This document shows positions 4,968 to 14,098 of a DNA stretch of 26,536 nucleotides, piece after piece (positions within the stretch are counted from its first letter, which is position 1; each line of letters begins with the position of its first letter). The position numbers were made by a program, and so were the translations under genes. Under the pieces are notes generated by a model. That model was not told the origin of the DNA, did not search any database, and saw only the letters and a list, made by a program, of their open reading frames with translations. Source of the stretch: a virus; IMG/VR virus record IMGVR_UViG_3300002144_000203, positions 1 to 26,536 of that record; one strand, written 5' to 3'.

Positions 4968-7900
4968 ATGGCAAAGCAACAAATTGATATCGGCATTGAA
5001 GGTAATGACGGCACAGGCGATAGTATTCGTGAGTCGTTTCGTAAAGTAAATGAAAACTTTCAAGAACTATATGCTGTATTTGGCATCGGTGGACAAATAT
5101 CATTTACTGACCTTAACGATACTCCAAACACTTACGAAGGCAACGAAAACAAAGTTCCGTTAGTTAAGTCAGATGGTAGTGGAATTAACTTACTTGAGCT
5201 TGCTTCAGATAATAGTCTAGACGGTACTCCAGATACCATCGGGTTTGACTTTACTATAGACGGCAAAGTAATTATTAAACAACTTGTTTCAAAAGTTTCA
5301 AATGACCCAGAACCAATTTTGGGCGGGCCAATGGATGCTGCTACGCAGCCGATTGCAAACGTAAGTGTTACACAAGCAGCAATTGACACATTCAACAGTG
5401 TACACGGAACTAACTTAACAACTGGATCTCTTGTTATCGACAAAGCATTTGCTGACAGAAACTATCAAGCAAAAGCAGTTGCAGGCGGCGGCATTCGTAT
5501 AGGCGACGAGCCTGCAGATGCTACAGGCTATACACTTACTGCTTTGGGTATTAGCTTAGGCAATTTAAACATCACTGATCACGGACTAACTGAAGCATTT
5601 AACGGTGCTACATTTATCTTCCGTTCTACAGGAACTGATCCGTTTGGAGTTACAACAGGCAGTACATACTACATTAATATTGTTGATACTAATAGTATTG
5701 CATTATATAATTCAGAAAGTGATGCTATTAATACAACTGGTCGTATTTTATTAAGTGGCGGCACAGGTACATTTACAATTACTGATGCAGCATATGATAG
5801 TACACTTGAAGGATTTTGGTTAGAAAACGTTGCACTACCTCGTAAGAGTATTGTAAGACGTCAAGGTGATAGCATGACAGGTGCGCTTAACTTGTTCGAT
5901 CATCCAGGCGAATTACGTGGTATAGGTTTACCAAATGGTCCAGACGATTTGCAAGCTGCTACAAAATTATATGTTGATAATGCTGCTTCTTCTAGTCAAG
6001 TTAACTTGTATGTAAGCACATCAGGCAACGATCTACAAACATTTACACCGGATGGAAAAGAAGGTCGCGCTCCGGCATATGCATACCGTACAATTAATGC
6101 AGCAGCACGTAAGGCAGAAGAATTAATTATTGCTGCTCCTCCAGAGCCAGGTCCGTATATGCAGACTATGACGTATGGTACAGGCGGAACAAATGCTTCT
6201 ACTAATACAGTTGGAATTACATCGCCGATTGTAGGTCGTACAAATGCAAGAGCAATTATTGTTGCAAACAAAGAATTCATTGCTAAAGAGGTTACAGGAT
6301 ATATTGATGCAACATTCCCTAGCTTTGCAGGGTCGTACAATGTAGAAATTTGTCAACGTGATGTTGGCTATATTTTAGATAGTGTTAGTTTAGATGTACT
6401 ATTAGGTAATGCTGCTAACTATCTATCACGTTGGGCAGGTATACGCTACTATTCAAATGTTAGTGCGCAAAAAGCAATCGGTTCACAGCGTGTAGAAACT
6501 ATTGCCGGTATCGAATATGCCAAAACACTTGTTACACAATATATTTTAGCAAATACAGCACCTCCAACATTATACCAAACTCGTGTACCACAGGTAACTA
6601 ATTTAGCACTACCAGATAGTAGTGCAGACGAAGCAATTGGTGCAAGAATGGACGATGTCTTAGCTGTTATTGCAGACGGTCCGCTAGATGCTCCGGCAAT
6701 TGTCGACGGTACAACTACATATAAGCTCAATGTAAACAACGGCAACCTTGGATTCATTGATCAAGCAAATCCTGAAAACACAGACATTATTCCTGGTAAA
6801 GTTGTCCGTGGCAGAAACTCGGGTGCTATCGGTAGAATTATTGATTATAGATACGAAGCAGGTGACAGAGTAGTTAGCGTTGTAGGTACAGACGAAATTG
6901 AAGTGCAGCTATTAGAGCCAGTTGAATTTGAAACTGGTGAAGAATTAGAGTACGGTAATTTTGTACGTGAAACACAAATTTCAATTAGAGTTGAATCGGG
7001 CATCTACGAAGAAGATTATCCGATTCGTATTCCTGCTAACGTTTCAGTTAAAGGTGATGAGTTTAGGCGTTGTATTATCCGTCCAAAGAAACGTATTTCG
7101 CAATCACGCTGGGCAAACACATTCTTCTATCGTGATTCAGAATTTGACGGACTTATTTTAGGTAAGTCAGGTATTACTAGTGTTGCATTTGATCCGCAGC
7201 TTGATGCTTCTAGAACTCCTGGCACATATGCAGTAACTACATGGACTACAGACAAACTGGGTAAAAATGCAGAGTTTAGCATTACAGTAGGAGCCGATGG
7301 GGCATTATCAGACATTACTACTACAGCGGCTGGCAAAGATTTCCAAAAAAATGAACGTATTACTGTGCTTGATGCACAACTAGGAGCAGGCGGCGCAAAT
7401 AGTATTACGTTTACAATTGCAAGTGTTCCAAACGGCATTGAATATGTAAACCCACTAACTGGAGTAGTTGACGGATACTTTGGTTATCATTACTTATCGC
7501 AACCAAACAGATTAAGAAATATTGGTTCAGGTTACGAAAACGTAGGCAAGTGGGAAACTAATGCTCTTACATTAATTGATAACAAAGAATTCATTCAAGA
7601 GCAGGTTGTAAACTACATCGAAACTACATATCCGGCACTAGTTGGATCTTACAGCAGAACAAAATGTTTTAGAGATGTAGGATTAATTGTTGATGCACTA
7701 GTTAAAGACTTCCGCAACGGTAGCAATGAATTTTCACTAGAAGCACAAGGCGAATATTATGCTGGCGCAGTTGAAGCAGGTACAGAAGATGAAACAGTTG
7801 CAGGTATACAACATATCTATACTGTTGCTAGTCAACTAATACTAGGTGAAAATCCAACTACACTTTACAATCAAGCTGGAGGCGGCGAAGGCGATAGACT

Positions 7901-10900
7901 TTATGCAGCAGACTTGTTTAATGGCTCAGGCGAACCAGATGCTTGGGCAACCGGGCAGACGTACAGATTAGGAAATGTAGTTAAGTTTATAACAGGACTA
8001 GGAGTTACAACATATTACACTCCGACTAAAGAACATGTAAGCGGCGCAACATTTAGTGCAGGTGAAATTGCAGAGTTTTGGAGAGTAATCGACGGCCCTG
8101 CAACTGTATTGCAAAACTTAATTGATACTGTTGCATTTGCATTTAACGCAGCATACAATCCACCATTAAACAATATTGATATGGATGTGTTCTTAATGAA
8201 CGATGCAACGATGGTTCGTAACTTAACTGTACAAGGACATGGCGGATTTATGTGTGTGCTTGACCCAGAAGGTCAAGTACTAACTAAATCACCTTACATC
8301 CAAACTGGTTCGAGCTTCTCACAATCGCTTAACAAGCAAGCATTCCGTGGTGGATTATTTGTTGATGCGTTTGTCGGTAATAGTGCAGTACAAGTAACTG
8401 AAAAGGTTGACGGTAGTGCGTTTAGATTAAAAATTCAAAGTTTAGGTTCACCAACTGATCCCCAAGGATTGTACGTAAGACGTCCAGAAACACCGAGTGC
8501 TTTCTATATAGACGGAAGACGTTTCCAAGTTAATGCTGTAACATCGTATGATAAAGCAAACGGCACAGCAGAACTAATATTAGATCCAAGTTCAAATAGC
8601 GGAGCAGGGTTTACTGGAATTACTAGCGCTTTAGCAACCGGCGTCGATTTAGACTCGGTTGGCACATTTGAATTTGATTCGGTAAAATGTGCAAGAGATT
8701 CTGGTTACATTCTTGATGCTGTTACTTTTGATGTTGCATTAGGTACTAACTTTAACAGTGTGTACAACGGTATTGCATATCAAAGAGCATCAGGATCTTA
8801 TGTTCAGTCAAACCAAAAGACACAAACTGTTCTTGCTATCACAAAAGGTAAAACAGAAGTTGCTGCACTAACAGAAGTTGCAGATGACGCAACAGCACTT
8901 TCGAGAGCAAACGCAGCATTTGATGAAATTATTGATATTATTAATAATGGTACGCAAAGTGTTACGGCGCCAGGCGACGGTGTTGCAGATGCATTAACAT
9001 TCCCTGTGCCAGCAGTGTTGCCAACAACTGATGCTGACGATGCAGCAACAAGACTTATCAACAACAGAGCATTCTTAGCAGCAGAAGTTGTAGCATATGT
9101 AAATGCAAATACTCCTCCAGTAGGATACGATCAAGCTAAATGTTTAAGAGATGCAGGCTATATTGTTGATGCATTAACCTATGACGTACTATATGGCAGT
9201 AATAGTGCTACAGTAATTAACGCTCGTGCGTATCTCGATGGCGCTGTAGTTCAACTACCAGAAGCACAAAGACTTGCTACAGCAGCAGCATATGCACATT
9301 TAGCAGCAGTTGTTGCAGCAGTTGTTACAGACGCAACAGGAGTTGCAACACTTACTCCAACAGCAGGCAACGCACAAACACAAGTTACTACAGGTTCAGC
9401 AGCAACAGCTACAGAAAGTACTGTACTCGACGGATTATTACAAATTATTGAAGATGTTGTAACAGCAGGAAACTTGAACAGCTTACCTATTACCGTTACT
9501 CCAGACTTAACAGCACTTGGTGTAGTTACAGATTTAGTTGATGCAGCTAACAATATTATCGGTAACAGACGTTTAATTATCAATCGTATTGTACAAAGTA
9601 TTAATGCTCCATTACCAATTACACTACAAACTGCTGGTAACAGAAGTATCTTAGGTAACGACTTTACACAAGTTAACGACTTAGGTTACGGCCTTGTTGC
9701 TGCAAACGGTGCTCTATCTGAAATGGTTAGTATGTTTACATACTACTGCTACGCAAGTTACTATTCAAAGAATGGTGCTGAAATTAGATCACTAACTGGC
9801 TCAAGCTGTTACGGTGAATTTGGTCTAGTTGCTGAAGGGAGCGATCCAAACGAGATTCCAGACGCAATTGCATTGTATCAAGATATGACGCAACCTGCTA
9901 AAGCGTTTGATGTTGATTCTATCTTGTTTACAACAGGCCCAGTAATATTAACAGCTGGCGAAACAGTAACACAAGCAGGTTCAGGAGCATCTGGTAAAGT
10001 AGCAGTTGCTACAAGTACCACAGGCGGGTCAAACGTATTATATATAACTGACATAACCTCAGCGTTTGATACATCAAACGAATTAACAGGCAGTGTTTCG
10101 GGTGCGCTAGGTGCTGATAGTGTTCCGATAAGTGTTGATTCAAACGGTTATGACAACCCAGTTGAGTCACTATCATTCTATGTTTACGATATGAAGGACA
10201 CTCCTTCAAACAGATCAGAAGTTAACATTTGGCATCCGGCTCGTCCAGCATTTGCACGTTACGAAATTGCCAACGTAGAAGTTGTACAACACATTGTCGG
10301 CGAATATCCATTATTAGAAGAAACAACAGAGTATACAGCAACTACAGTAAATCCTGCTGCTACTGGATTTATATTTAATTTATATAAAACAATAAATGCT
10401 GGTTACAGTGTAACATATGCCGTAGCAAACGATGGTATCAATTATACAGTCGGTGATACATTCTTAGTAGATGGATCTATCTTGGGCGGCGTCACGTCAA
10501 CTAATGACTGTACTGTTACCGTTGATGCTGTTGACGGTACTGGTGCTATTACTGCTGTGTCAGCAGCTGGTACAATTGAAGTTGAAGCAAGCACGCCGAT
10601 GTTCAGCGGTAATGTATACAAGTTGAATTTTTCGACAGGTGATGCAGCGTTTAGTGCAAACGGTCTCCTAGAAGTTGTGCCATTTAATACAAGCATTGTA
10701 TACTACCGTAATCAAACTCATATTGTGTCTGACTTGGCTAGACCTGACGTGTTAACAATTCGTCCAAGCACTGCGCTAACATTTGATGAAAATCCAGACT
10801 TTGTTTACAGAAGTATTAGTTTCTTAACTAGCGATAGTGTAGGTAACGAGTTACCTGCGAACACTTCGCAAGCGGGTCTTGATAGTACATACGATTACAT

Positions 10901-13715
10901 TAGATTAACAATTGACAGTGCTAAAGCACAGGAAGTTGCACTAGCAGGTACAGGAACAACCAAAGGCAATACTGCCGGCGACGTTATACTTGCTATTAAA
11001 GTAGCAGATGCTAATGAAATCTTTAGACTTAACAATAACACAAGAACACCTGCAGGTAACAGACCTGCAGGTTGGACTAACGACACACTAGCTGTAGAAG
11101 CTCCAATTCTTACATGGGCTGGTAAAAAACATTATGTGTTTAACTATCGCGGTGTTGGCGCTGGTGATGTAGTCGAAGAGCCAAGTGAAGATAACATCTA
11201 CGCTATTGTTGATCTAGTTGACTACGAGACAATTAACCAAACTAATGCAACTGGTATTGCAAGCACTACTGTACTAGGTACCGAGTTAGTTACGTTGCGA
11301 GGCGGCTTAAAAGCAGGAGCAACAGGGCAAGTCACAGTTAACATTTCAACTTGTCGTGCAACAGGACATGACTTCTTAGACATCGGTACCGGCGGATTCA
11401 ACTCAAGTAACTATCCAAATGTTATCTTTGGTGAACCAGGCGAGAAGAAAGAAGCTAATGAAGTTATTGAAAAAGGCAAAGGTCGTGTGTTCTATGTGAG
11501 TACAGACCAAAACGGTATCTTCCGTGTAGGTAGATTCTTTAGTGTAGACCAAGGTACAGGTACAGTTAGCTTTAGTGCAAGTCTTGCACTTAGTGACGTA
11601 GACGGACTAGGCTTTAAGCGTGGTGTTGTTATTACTGAATTTAGTACTGACACAGCAATGGTAGACAATGCTTCAGATACAGTACCAACAGAAAGTGCGG
11701 TACGTGGCTATGTTAACAGACGTCTAGGTTACGATGTAACTGGCGCTCCTGTTGCTAACAAATTAGGCCCTGGTGTGCTTGCTCCAAACGGCGCTGTTCC
11801 AATGACAGACAACCTTAATGCTGCTGGCAATACAATTACTAACCTAGGTGTTCCAACAGCATTAACAGATGCCGCCACTAAAGCATATGTTGATAATGCA
11901 AGAGGAAGTGCAGACGAATTACAAGATCTTCGTAGCGTTGAATATAACGATGCTGCTCCGAATCAATTACTAGTTTCAACAAATTATAAGAAACTTATAA
12001 TTGAAGCTGGCAGTATACTAGGTGGCGGCTTCTCAATCGGTGATGTCATTACAGGATCTATAACAGGTGCAACTGGTACAGTCGTTGATGTTAAGACAGG
12101 CATCGAGGCTGTAGAAGGAGACGTTGTTGAAATAGTTTATACTCCATTAATAGGCGAATTTAGTGATGGTAAACCTGCAGATGGCCCAGATCCAGATGTA
12201 CTTACAGCGCCAGGTGGCAAACAAGGCAATGTAGTAGACGGTCCCGTAGATGAATGGGCTAATGGTGTATGGAATGCTGCTAGCGATATAACTGTAACTA
12301 CTAACAGAGAAAATGCAGGATTAGCAACACGATACACTACAATCAACATGCAAATTAAACCAGATACTATTGTTAATAGCGATGTGTCGGGAACAGCAAA
12401 CATTGCACAAAGTAAGTTGAATCTAAATGCTGCCACAACTAGAGCAAACGCTACTGGAATTAGTCAAAGTGATTTAGGTAGTGCAAGTTTTGACTCAGCT
12501 AAATTTACTGTTACTAATGGATGGGTTACTGTTAAGCCAGGAAGTATTCCAGTAAGCGATATCGAAAACATTGCTACCGACACTGTACTTGGCAGAAGTG
12601 CAGCAGGAACAGGTGTTGTTAGTACAATTCCGTTTAGTACTGTAGTTGACGAGGGTACCGGTTTATTAGATGCAGATTTTACTACTACAATATTAGCAGC
12701 TAGTGATTCAGGCGAAGCACTGATTAAAACAGGCGCAGGTACATATGGCATTACTAACGTAACCAAAACAGGCGAAATTAATAGTATTGTTAAAACTGAT
12801 GCAAATGGTAAGATTCAAGCTAACTCACTAATATTAGGCGGTGATAGTAGCTACGAAGTACTTGCACTAGATAGTTTAACACTTGTAGTTAAAACACCAG
12901 CTCAAGGCGAAATATTTACAGCAGTAGGTGGTAGCGGCGGCGCAAGCCCAACTTATCCTGATATGTTAGTAAAAGGTAGCATAGGCATCGGCGGTACTGG
13001 TATTACACAAAGTATTTTACAAAGCACTTCAAACTTTAACAATGAAAAGCGTTTAGGTGTTGACTGGATCTATTCAAGCTTTATTGAGGCTCCTGGCGAA
13101 AAGGGTGCAGCAAGTACAGGACTAGCAATTGGCGCCAACACTGGTAAAACAACTGCTGGTCAAGTTGCTGTTATTACAGCTGATACCGGATCTGCATCAA
13201 GTGTTTCCCCTGCTATCTTTAGTTCAATAGGAATTATTCCTGATACTGATAACACATATGATATTGGTAGTGCAACTAAAAAGTACAAAGACGTTTATGC
13301 AACATTGTTCCGCGGTACTGCAACTGAATCATACTACGCTGACTTGGCAGAAAATTATGTAGCTGATGCAGAGTATGCTCCAGGTACAGTTCTAATGTTT
13401 GGCGGTGCAGCTGAAGTTACACAAAGCACAATACACGGTACACATCGTGTAGCAGGTGTTGTGTCAACTAATCCAGCACACTTGATGAACTCGCATTGCA
13501 CAGGAGATAATGTTGTTGCACTAGCACTACAAGGGCGTGTTCCTTGTAATGTAATTGGTAAAGTTGCTAAAGGCGATATGTTGGTAGCAAGTAATGTTCC
13601 GGGCTATGCTATTGTTAATAACACCCCAACAGTTGGTAGTGTAATTGGTAAAGCACTAGCAGACAAACTAGACGGCGATCGCGGTGTAATTGAAGTTGTT
13701 GTAGGTAAACACTAA
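4968..13715 (+). CDS. Giant tail/fibre structural protein, 2915 aa
   Basis: One continuous frame with a CGGAG ribosome binding site. Regions in order: the N-terminal module shared with other proteins here (NDGTGD, KVNENFQELY; residues 1-38); an F-x-D-L-x-D-T-P module (about 46-75) also found in the 1039-residue fibre; a fibre motif ending ATKLYVDN (about 302-337); four copies of a C-x-R-D-x-G-x-I-x-D repeat (Cys462, 900, 1241, 1392); a second ATKAYVDN motif (about 2276-2310) after FRVGRFFSVDQGTG; a TYDIGSATKKYKDVYA segment near 2765; and a C-terminal domain (about 2790-2915; YADLAENYVADAEYAPGTV, ALQGRVP, KGDMLVAS) resembling the peptidase G2-type autoprocessing domains at the ends of phage fibres and spikes. 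Composition is rich in Thr, Ala, Gly and Asn, as in fibrous virion proteins. It is probably a host-recognition fibre or large tail accessory protein. The exact position in the virion is unknown. Confidence 0.85.
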   Translation: MAKQQIDIGIEGNDGTGDSIRESFRKVNENFQELYAVFGIGGQISFTDLNDTPNTYEGNENKVPLVKSDGSGINLLELASDNSLDGTPDTIGFDFTIDGKVIIKQLVSKVSNDPEPILGGPMDAATQPIANVSVTQAAIDTFNSVHGTNLTTGSLVIDKAFADRNYQAKAVAGGGIRIGDEPADATGYTLTALGISLGNLNITDHGLTEAFNGATFIFRSTGTDPFGVTTGSTYYINIVDTNSIALYNSESDAINTTGRILLSGGTGTFTITDAAYDSTLEGFWLENVALPRKSIVRRQGDSMTGALNLFDHPGELRGIGLPNGPDDLQAATKLYVDNAASSSQVNLYVSTSGNDLQTFTPDGKEGRAPAYAYRTINAAARKAEELIIAAPPEPGPYMQTMTYGTGGTNASTNTVGITSPIVGRTNARAIIVANKEFIAKEVTGYIDATFPSFAGSYNVEICQRDVGYILDSVSLDVLLGNAANYLSRWAGIRYYSNVSAQKAIGSQRVETIAGIEYAKTLVTQYILANTAPPTLYQTRVPQVTNLALPDSSADEAIGARMDDVLAVIADGPLDAPAIVDGTTTYKLNVNNGNLGFIDQANPENTDIIPGKVVRGRNSGAIGRIIDYRYEAGDRVVSVVGTDEIEVQLLEPVEFETGEELEYGNFVRETQISIRVESGIYEEDYPIRIPANVSVKGDEFRRCIIRPKKRISQSRWANTFFYRDSEFDGLILGKSGITSVAFDPQLDASRTPGTYAVTTWTTDKLGKNAEFSITVGADGALSDITTTAAGKDFQKNERITVLDAQLGAGGANSITFTIASVPNGIEYVNPLTGVVDGYFGYHYLSQPNRLRNIGSGYENVGKWETNALTLIDNKEFIQEQVVNYIETTYPALVGSYSRTKCFRDVGLIVDALVKDFRNGSNEFSLEAQGEYYAGAVEAGTEDETVAGIQHIYTVASQLILGENPTTLYNQAGGGEGDRLYAADLFNGSGEPDAWATGQTYRLGNVVKFITGLGVTTYYTPTKEHVSGATFSAGEIAEFWRVIDGPATVLQNLIDTVAFAFNAAYNPPLNNIDMDVFLMNDATMVRNLTVQGHGGFMCVLDPEGQVLTKSPYIQTGSSFSQSLNKQAFRGGLFVDAFVGNSAVQVTEKVDGSAFRLKIQSLGSPTDPQGLYVRRPETPSAFYIDGRRFQVNAVTSYDKANGTAELILDPSSNSGAGFTGITSALATGVDLDSVGTFEFDSVKCARDSGYILDAVTFDVALGTNFNSVYNGIAYQRASGSYVQSNQKTQTVLAITKGKTEVAALTEVADDATALSRANAAFDEIIDIINNGTQSVTAPGDGVADALTFPVPAVLPTTDADDAATRLINNRAFLAAEVVAYVNANTPPVGYDQAKCLRDAGYIVDALTYDVLYGSNSATVINARAYLDGAVVQLPEAQRLATAAAYAHLAAVVAAVVTDATGVATLTPTAGNAQTQVTTGSAATATESTVLDGLLQIIEDVVTAGNLNSLPITVTPDLTALGVVTDLVDAANNIIGNRRLIINRIVQSINAPLPITLQTAGNRSILGNDFTQVNDLGYGLVAANGALSEMVSMFTYYCYASYYSKNGAEIRSLTGSSCYGEFGLVAEGSDPNEIPDAIALYQDMTQPAKAFDVDSILFTTGPVILTAGETVTQAGSGASGKVAVATSTTGGSNVLYITDITSAFDTSNELTGSVSGALGADSVPISVDSNGYDNPVESLSFYVYDMKDTPSNRSEVNIWHPARPAFARYEIANVEVVQHIVGEYPLLEETTEYTATTVNPAATGFIFNLYKTINAGYSVTYAVANDGINYTVGDTFLVDGSILGGVTSTNDCTVTVDAVDGTGAITAVSAAGTIEVEASTPMFSGNVYKLNFSTGDAAFSANGLLEVVPFNTSIVYYRNQTHIVSDLARPDVLTIRPSTALTFDENPDFVYRSISFLTSDSVGNELPANTSQAGLDSTYDYIRLTIDSAKAQEVALAGTGTTKGNTAGDVILAIKVADANEIFRLNNNTRTPAGNRPAGWTNDTLAVEAPILTWAGKKHYVFNYRGVGAGDVVEEPSEDNIYAIVDLVDYETINQTNATGIASTTVLGTELVTLRGGLKAGATGQVTVNISTCRATGHDFLDIGTGGFNSSNYPNVIFGEPGEKKEANEVIEKGKGRVFYVSTDQNGIFRVGRFFSVDQGTGTVSFSASLALSDVDGLGFKRGVVITEFSTDTAMVDNASDTVPTESAVRGYVNRRLGYDVTGAPVANKLGPGVLAPNGAVPMTDNLNAAGNTITNLGVPTALTDAATKAYVDNARGSADELQDLRSVEYNDAAPNQLLVSTNYKKLIIEAGSILGGGFSIGDVITGSITGATGTVVDVKTGIEAVEGDVVEIVYTPLIGEFSDGKPADGPDPDVLTAPGGKQGNVVDGPVDEWANGVWNAASDITVTTNRENAGLATRYTTINMQIKPDTIVNSDVSGTANIAQSKLNLNAATTRANATGISQSDLGSASFDSAKFTVTNGWVTVKPGSIPVSDIENIATDTVLGRSAAGTGVVSTIPFSTVVDEGTGLLDADFTTTILAASDSGEALIKTGAGTYGITNVTKTGEINSIVKTDANGKIQANSLILGGDSSYEVLALDSLTLVVKTPAQGEIFTAVGGSGGASPTYPDMLVKGSIGIGGTGITQSILQSTSNFNNEKRLGVDWIYSSFIEAPGEKGAASTGLAIGANTGKTTAGQVAVITADTGSASSVSPAIFSSIGIIPDTDNTYDIGSATKKYKDVYATLFRGTATESYYADLAENYVADAEYAPGTVLMFGGAAEVTQSTIHGTHRVAGVVSTNPAHLMNSHCTGDNVVALALQGRVPCNVIGKVAKGDMLVASNVPGYAIVNNTPTVGSVIGKALADKLDGDRGVIEVVVGKH

Positions 13716-13867
13716 TGAAACAAAGCAAAGTAAAAGCACTATCAGCTAAAGGCGCTCAAGTTAGCGTTGATAATAAAAATCCCCAGCAAAGGCAAGTAAT
13801 TGCTACTGCTGGGAAATTAAGAATACAAGTTAACAAAGGAGCAGACCGTGGCAAAGCAAACAATTAA
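13715..13867 (+). CDS. Possible small basic protein, 50 aa
   Basis: The ATG overlaps the stop codon of the giant gene (TAATG) and the frame runs 20 bases into the next gene. The product is basic and soluble (MKQSKVKALSAKGAQVSVDN...), rich in Lys and Gln, with no known motif. Stop-start overlap supports coupled translation. Against it, the frame contains a strong RNA hairpin and the ribosome binding site of the next gene, so the stretch may mainly be a regulatory spacer. Confidence 0.45.
   Translation: MKQSKVKALSAKGAQVSVDNKNPQQRQVIATAGKLRIQVNKGADRGKANN
13782..13813 (+). other. Stable RNA hairpin between the giant gene and the next gene
   Basis: CCCAGCA (13782-13788) pairs perfectly with TGCTGGG (13807-13813). 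Inside it, GCAA (13792-13795) pairs with TTGC (13800-13803) around a GTAA tetraloop, with a symmetric 3/3 internal loop between the two stems. No T-run follows, so it is not a standard intrinsic terminator. It ends 21 bases before the AAAGGAG of the next gene, and could be a processing or stability element. Confidence 0.55.
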
Positions 13868-14051
13868 TTTAGGTACTAGTGCAAACAAAGGTGACGGAGA
13901 TCCGTTGCGTACAGCATTTGATAAAGTAAATGATAATTTCAACGAGTTGTATACAGCAGATGGGACATTTATTAGCGTAGCAGATTTAAAGGTGTTGGTA
14001 GCAGCAAGTGCTGATTTTGCAGACTTTCAAACAAGAATAGCAGCACTTTAA
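13848..14051 (+). CDS. 67-aa stand-alone copy of the shared N-terminal fibre module
   Basis: The start is GTG, supported by AAAGGAG at 13835-13841 and by alignment with the beginnings of two larger proteins here (MAKQ and MAVQ). It carries the same pattern: INLGTSANKGDGDPLR, then KVNDNFNELY. About 30 residues follow (SVADLKVLVAASADFADFQTRIAAL), probably helical, and the protein then stops. It is thus almost only the module that begins the 2915- and 238-residue proteins. It may fill the same attachment site without a fibre, cap it, or act in assembly. Likely co-transcribed from the late promoter at 4555. Confidence 0.8.
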   Translation: MAKQTINLGTSANKGDGDPLRTAFDKVNDNFNELYTADGTFISVADLKVLVAASADFADFQTRIAAL

Positions 14052-14066
14052 TACTTTGCGAAGATA

Positions 14067-14075
14067 CGATAAATA
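14067..14075 (+). promoter_or_regulatory. T4-type late promoter box (CGATAAATA)
   Basis: Same 9-mer as the other late boxes, in the gap after the 67-residue gene and 23 bases before the ATG at 14099, with CAGGA (14086-14090) as ribosome binding site. It starts the unit with the repeat-bearing fibre and the protease. Confidence 0.8.
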
Positions 14076-14098
14076 TATAAAACAACAGGAATTAGCAG

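Noticed and set aside
4960-4970. AGATAAATG before the giant gene as a late box
   Set aside because: The motif runs into the start codon itself, so it cannot serve as the -10 element for that gene. The hesB promoter explains expression.
13782-13813. Intrinsic transcription terminator
   Set aside because: The stem is good, but the downstream sequence has no T-run, and a gene with a strong ribosome binding site follows without its own promoter box.
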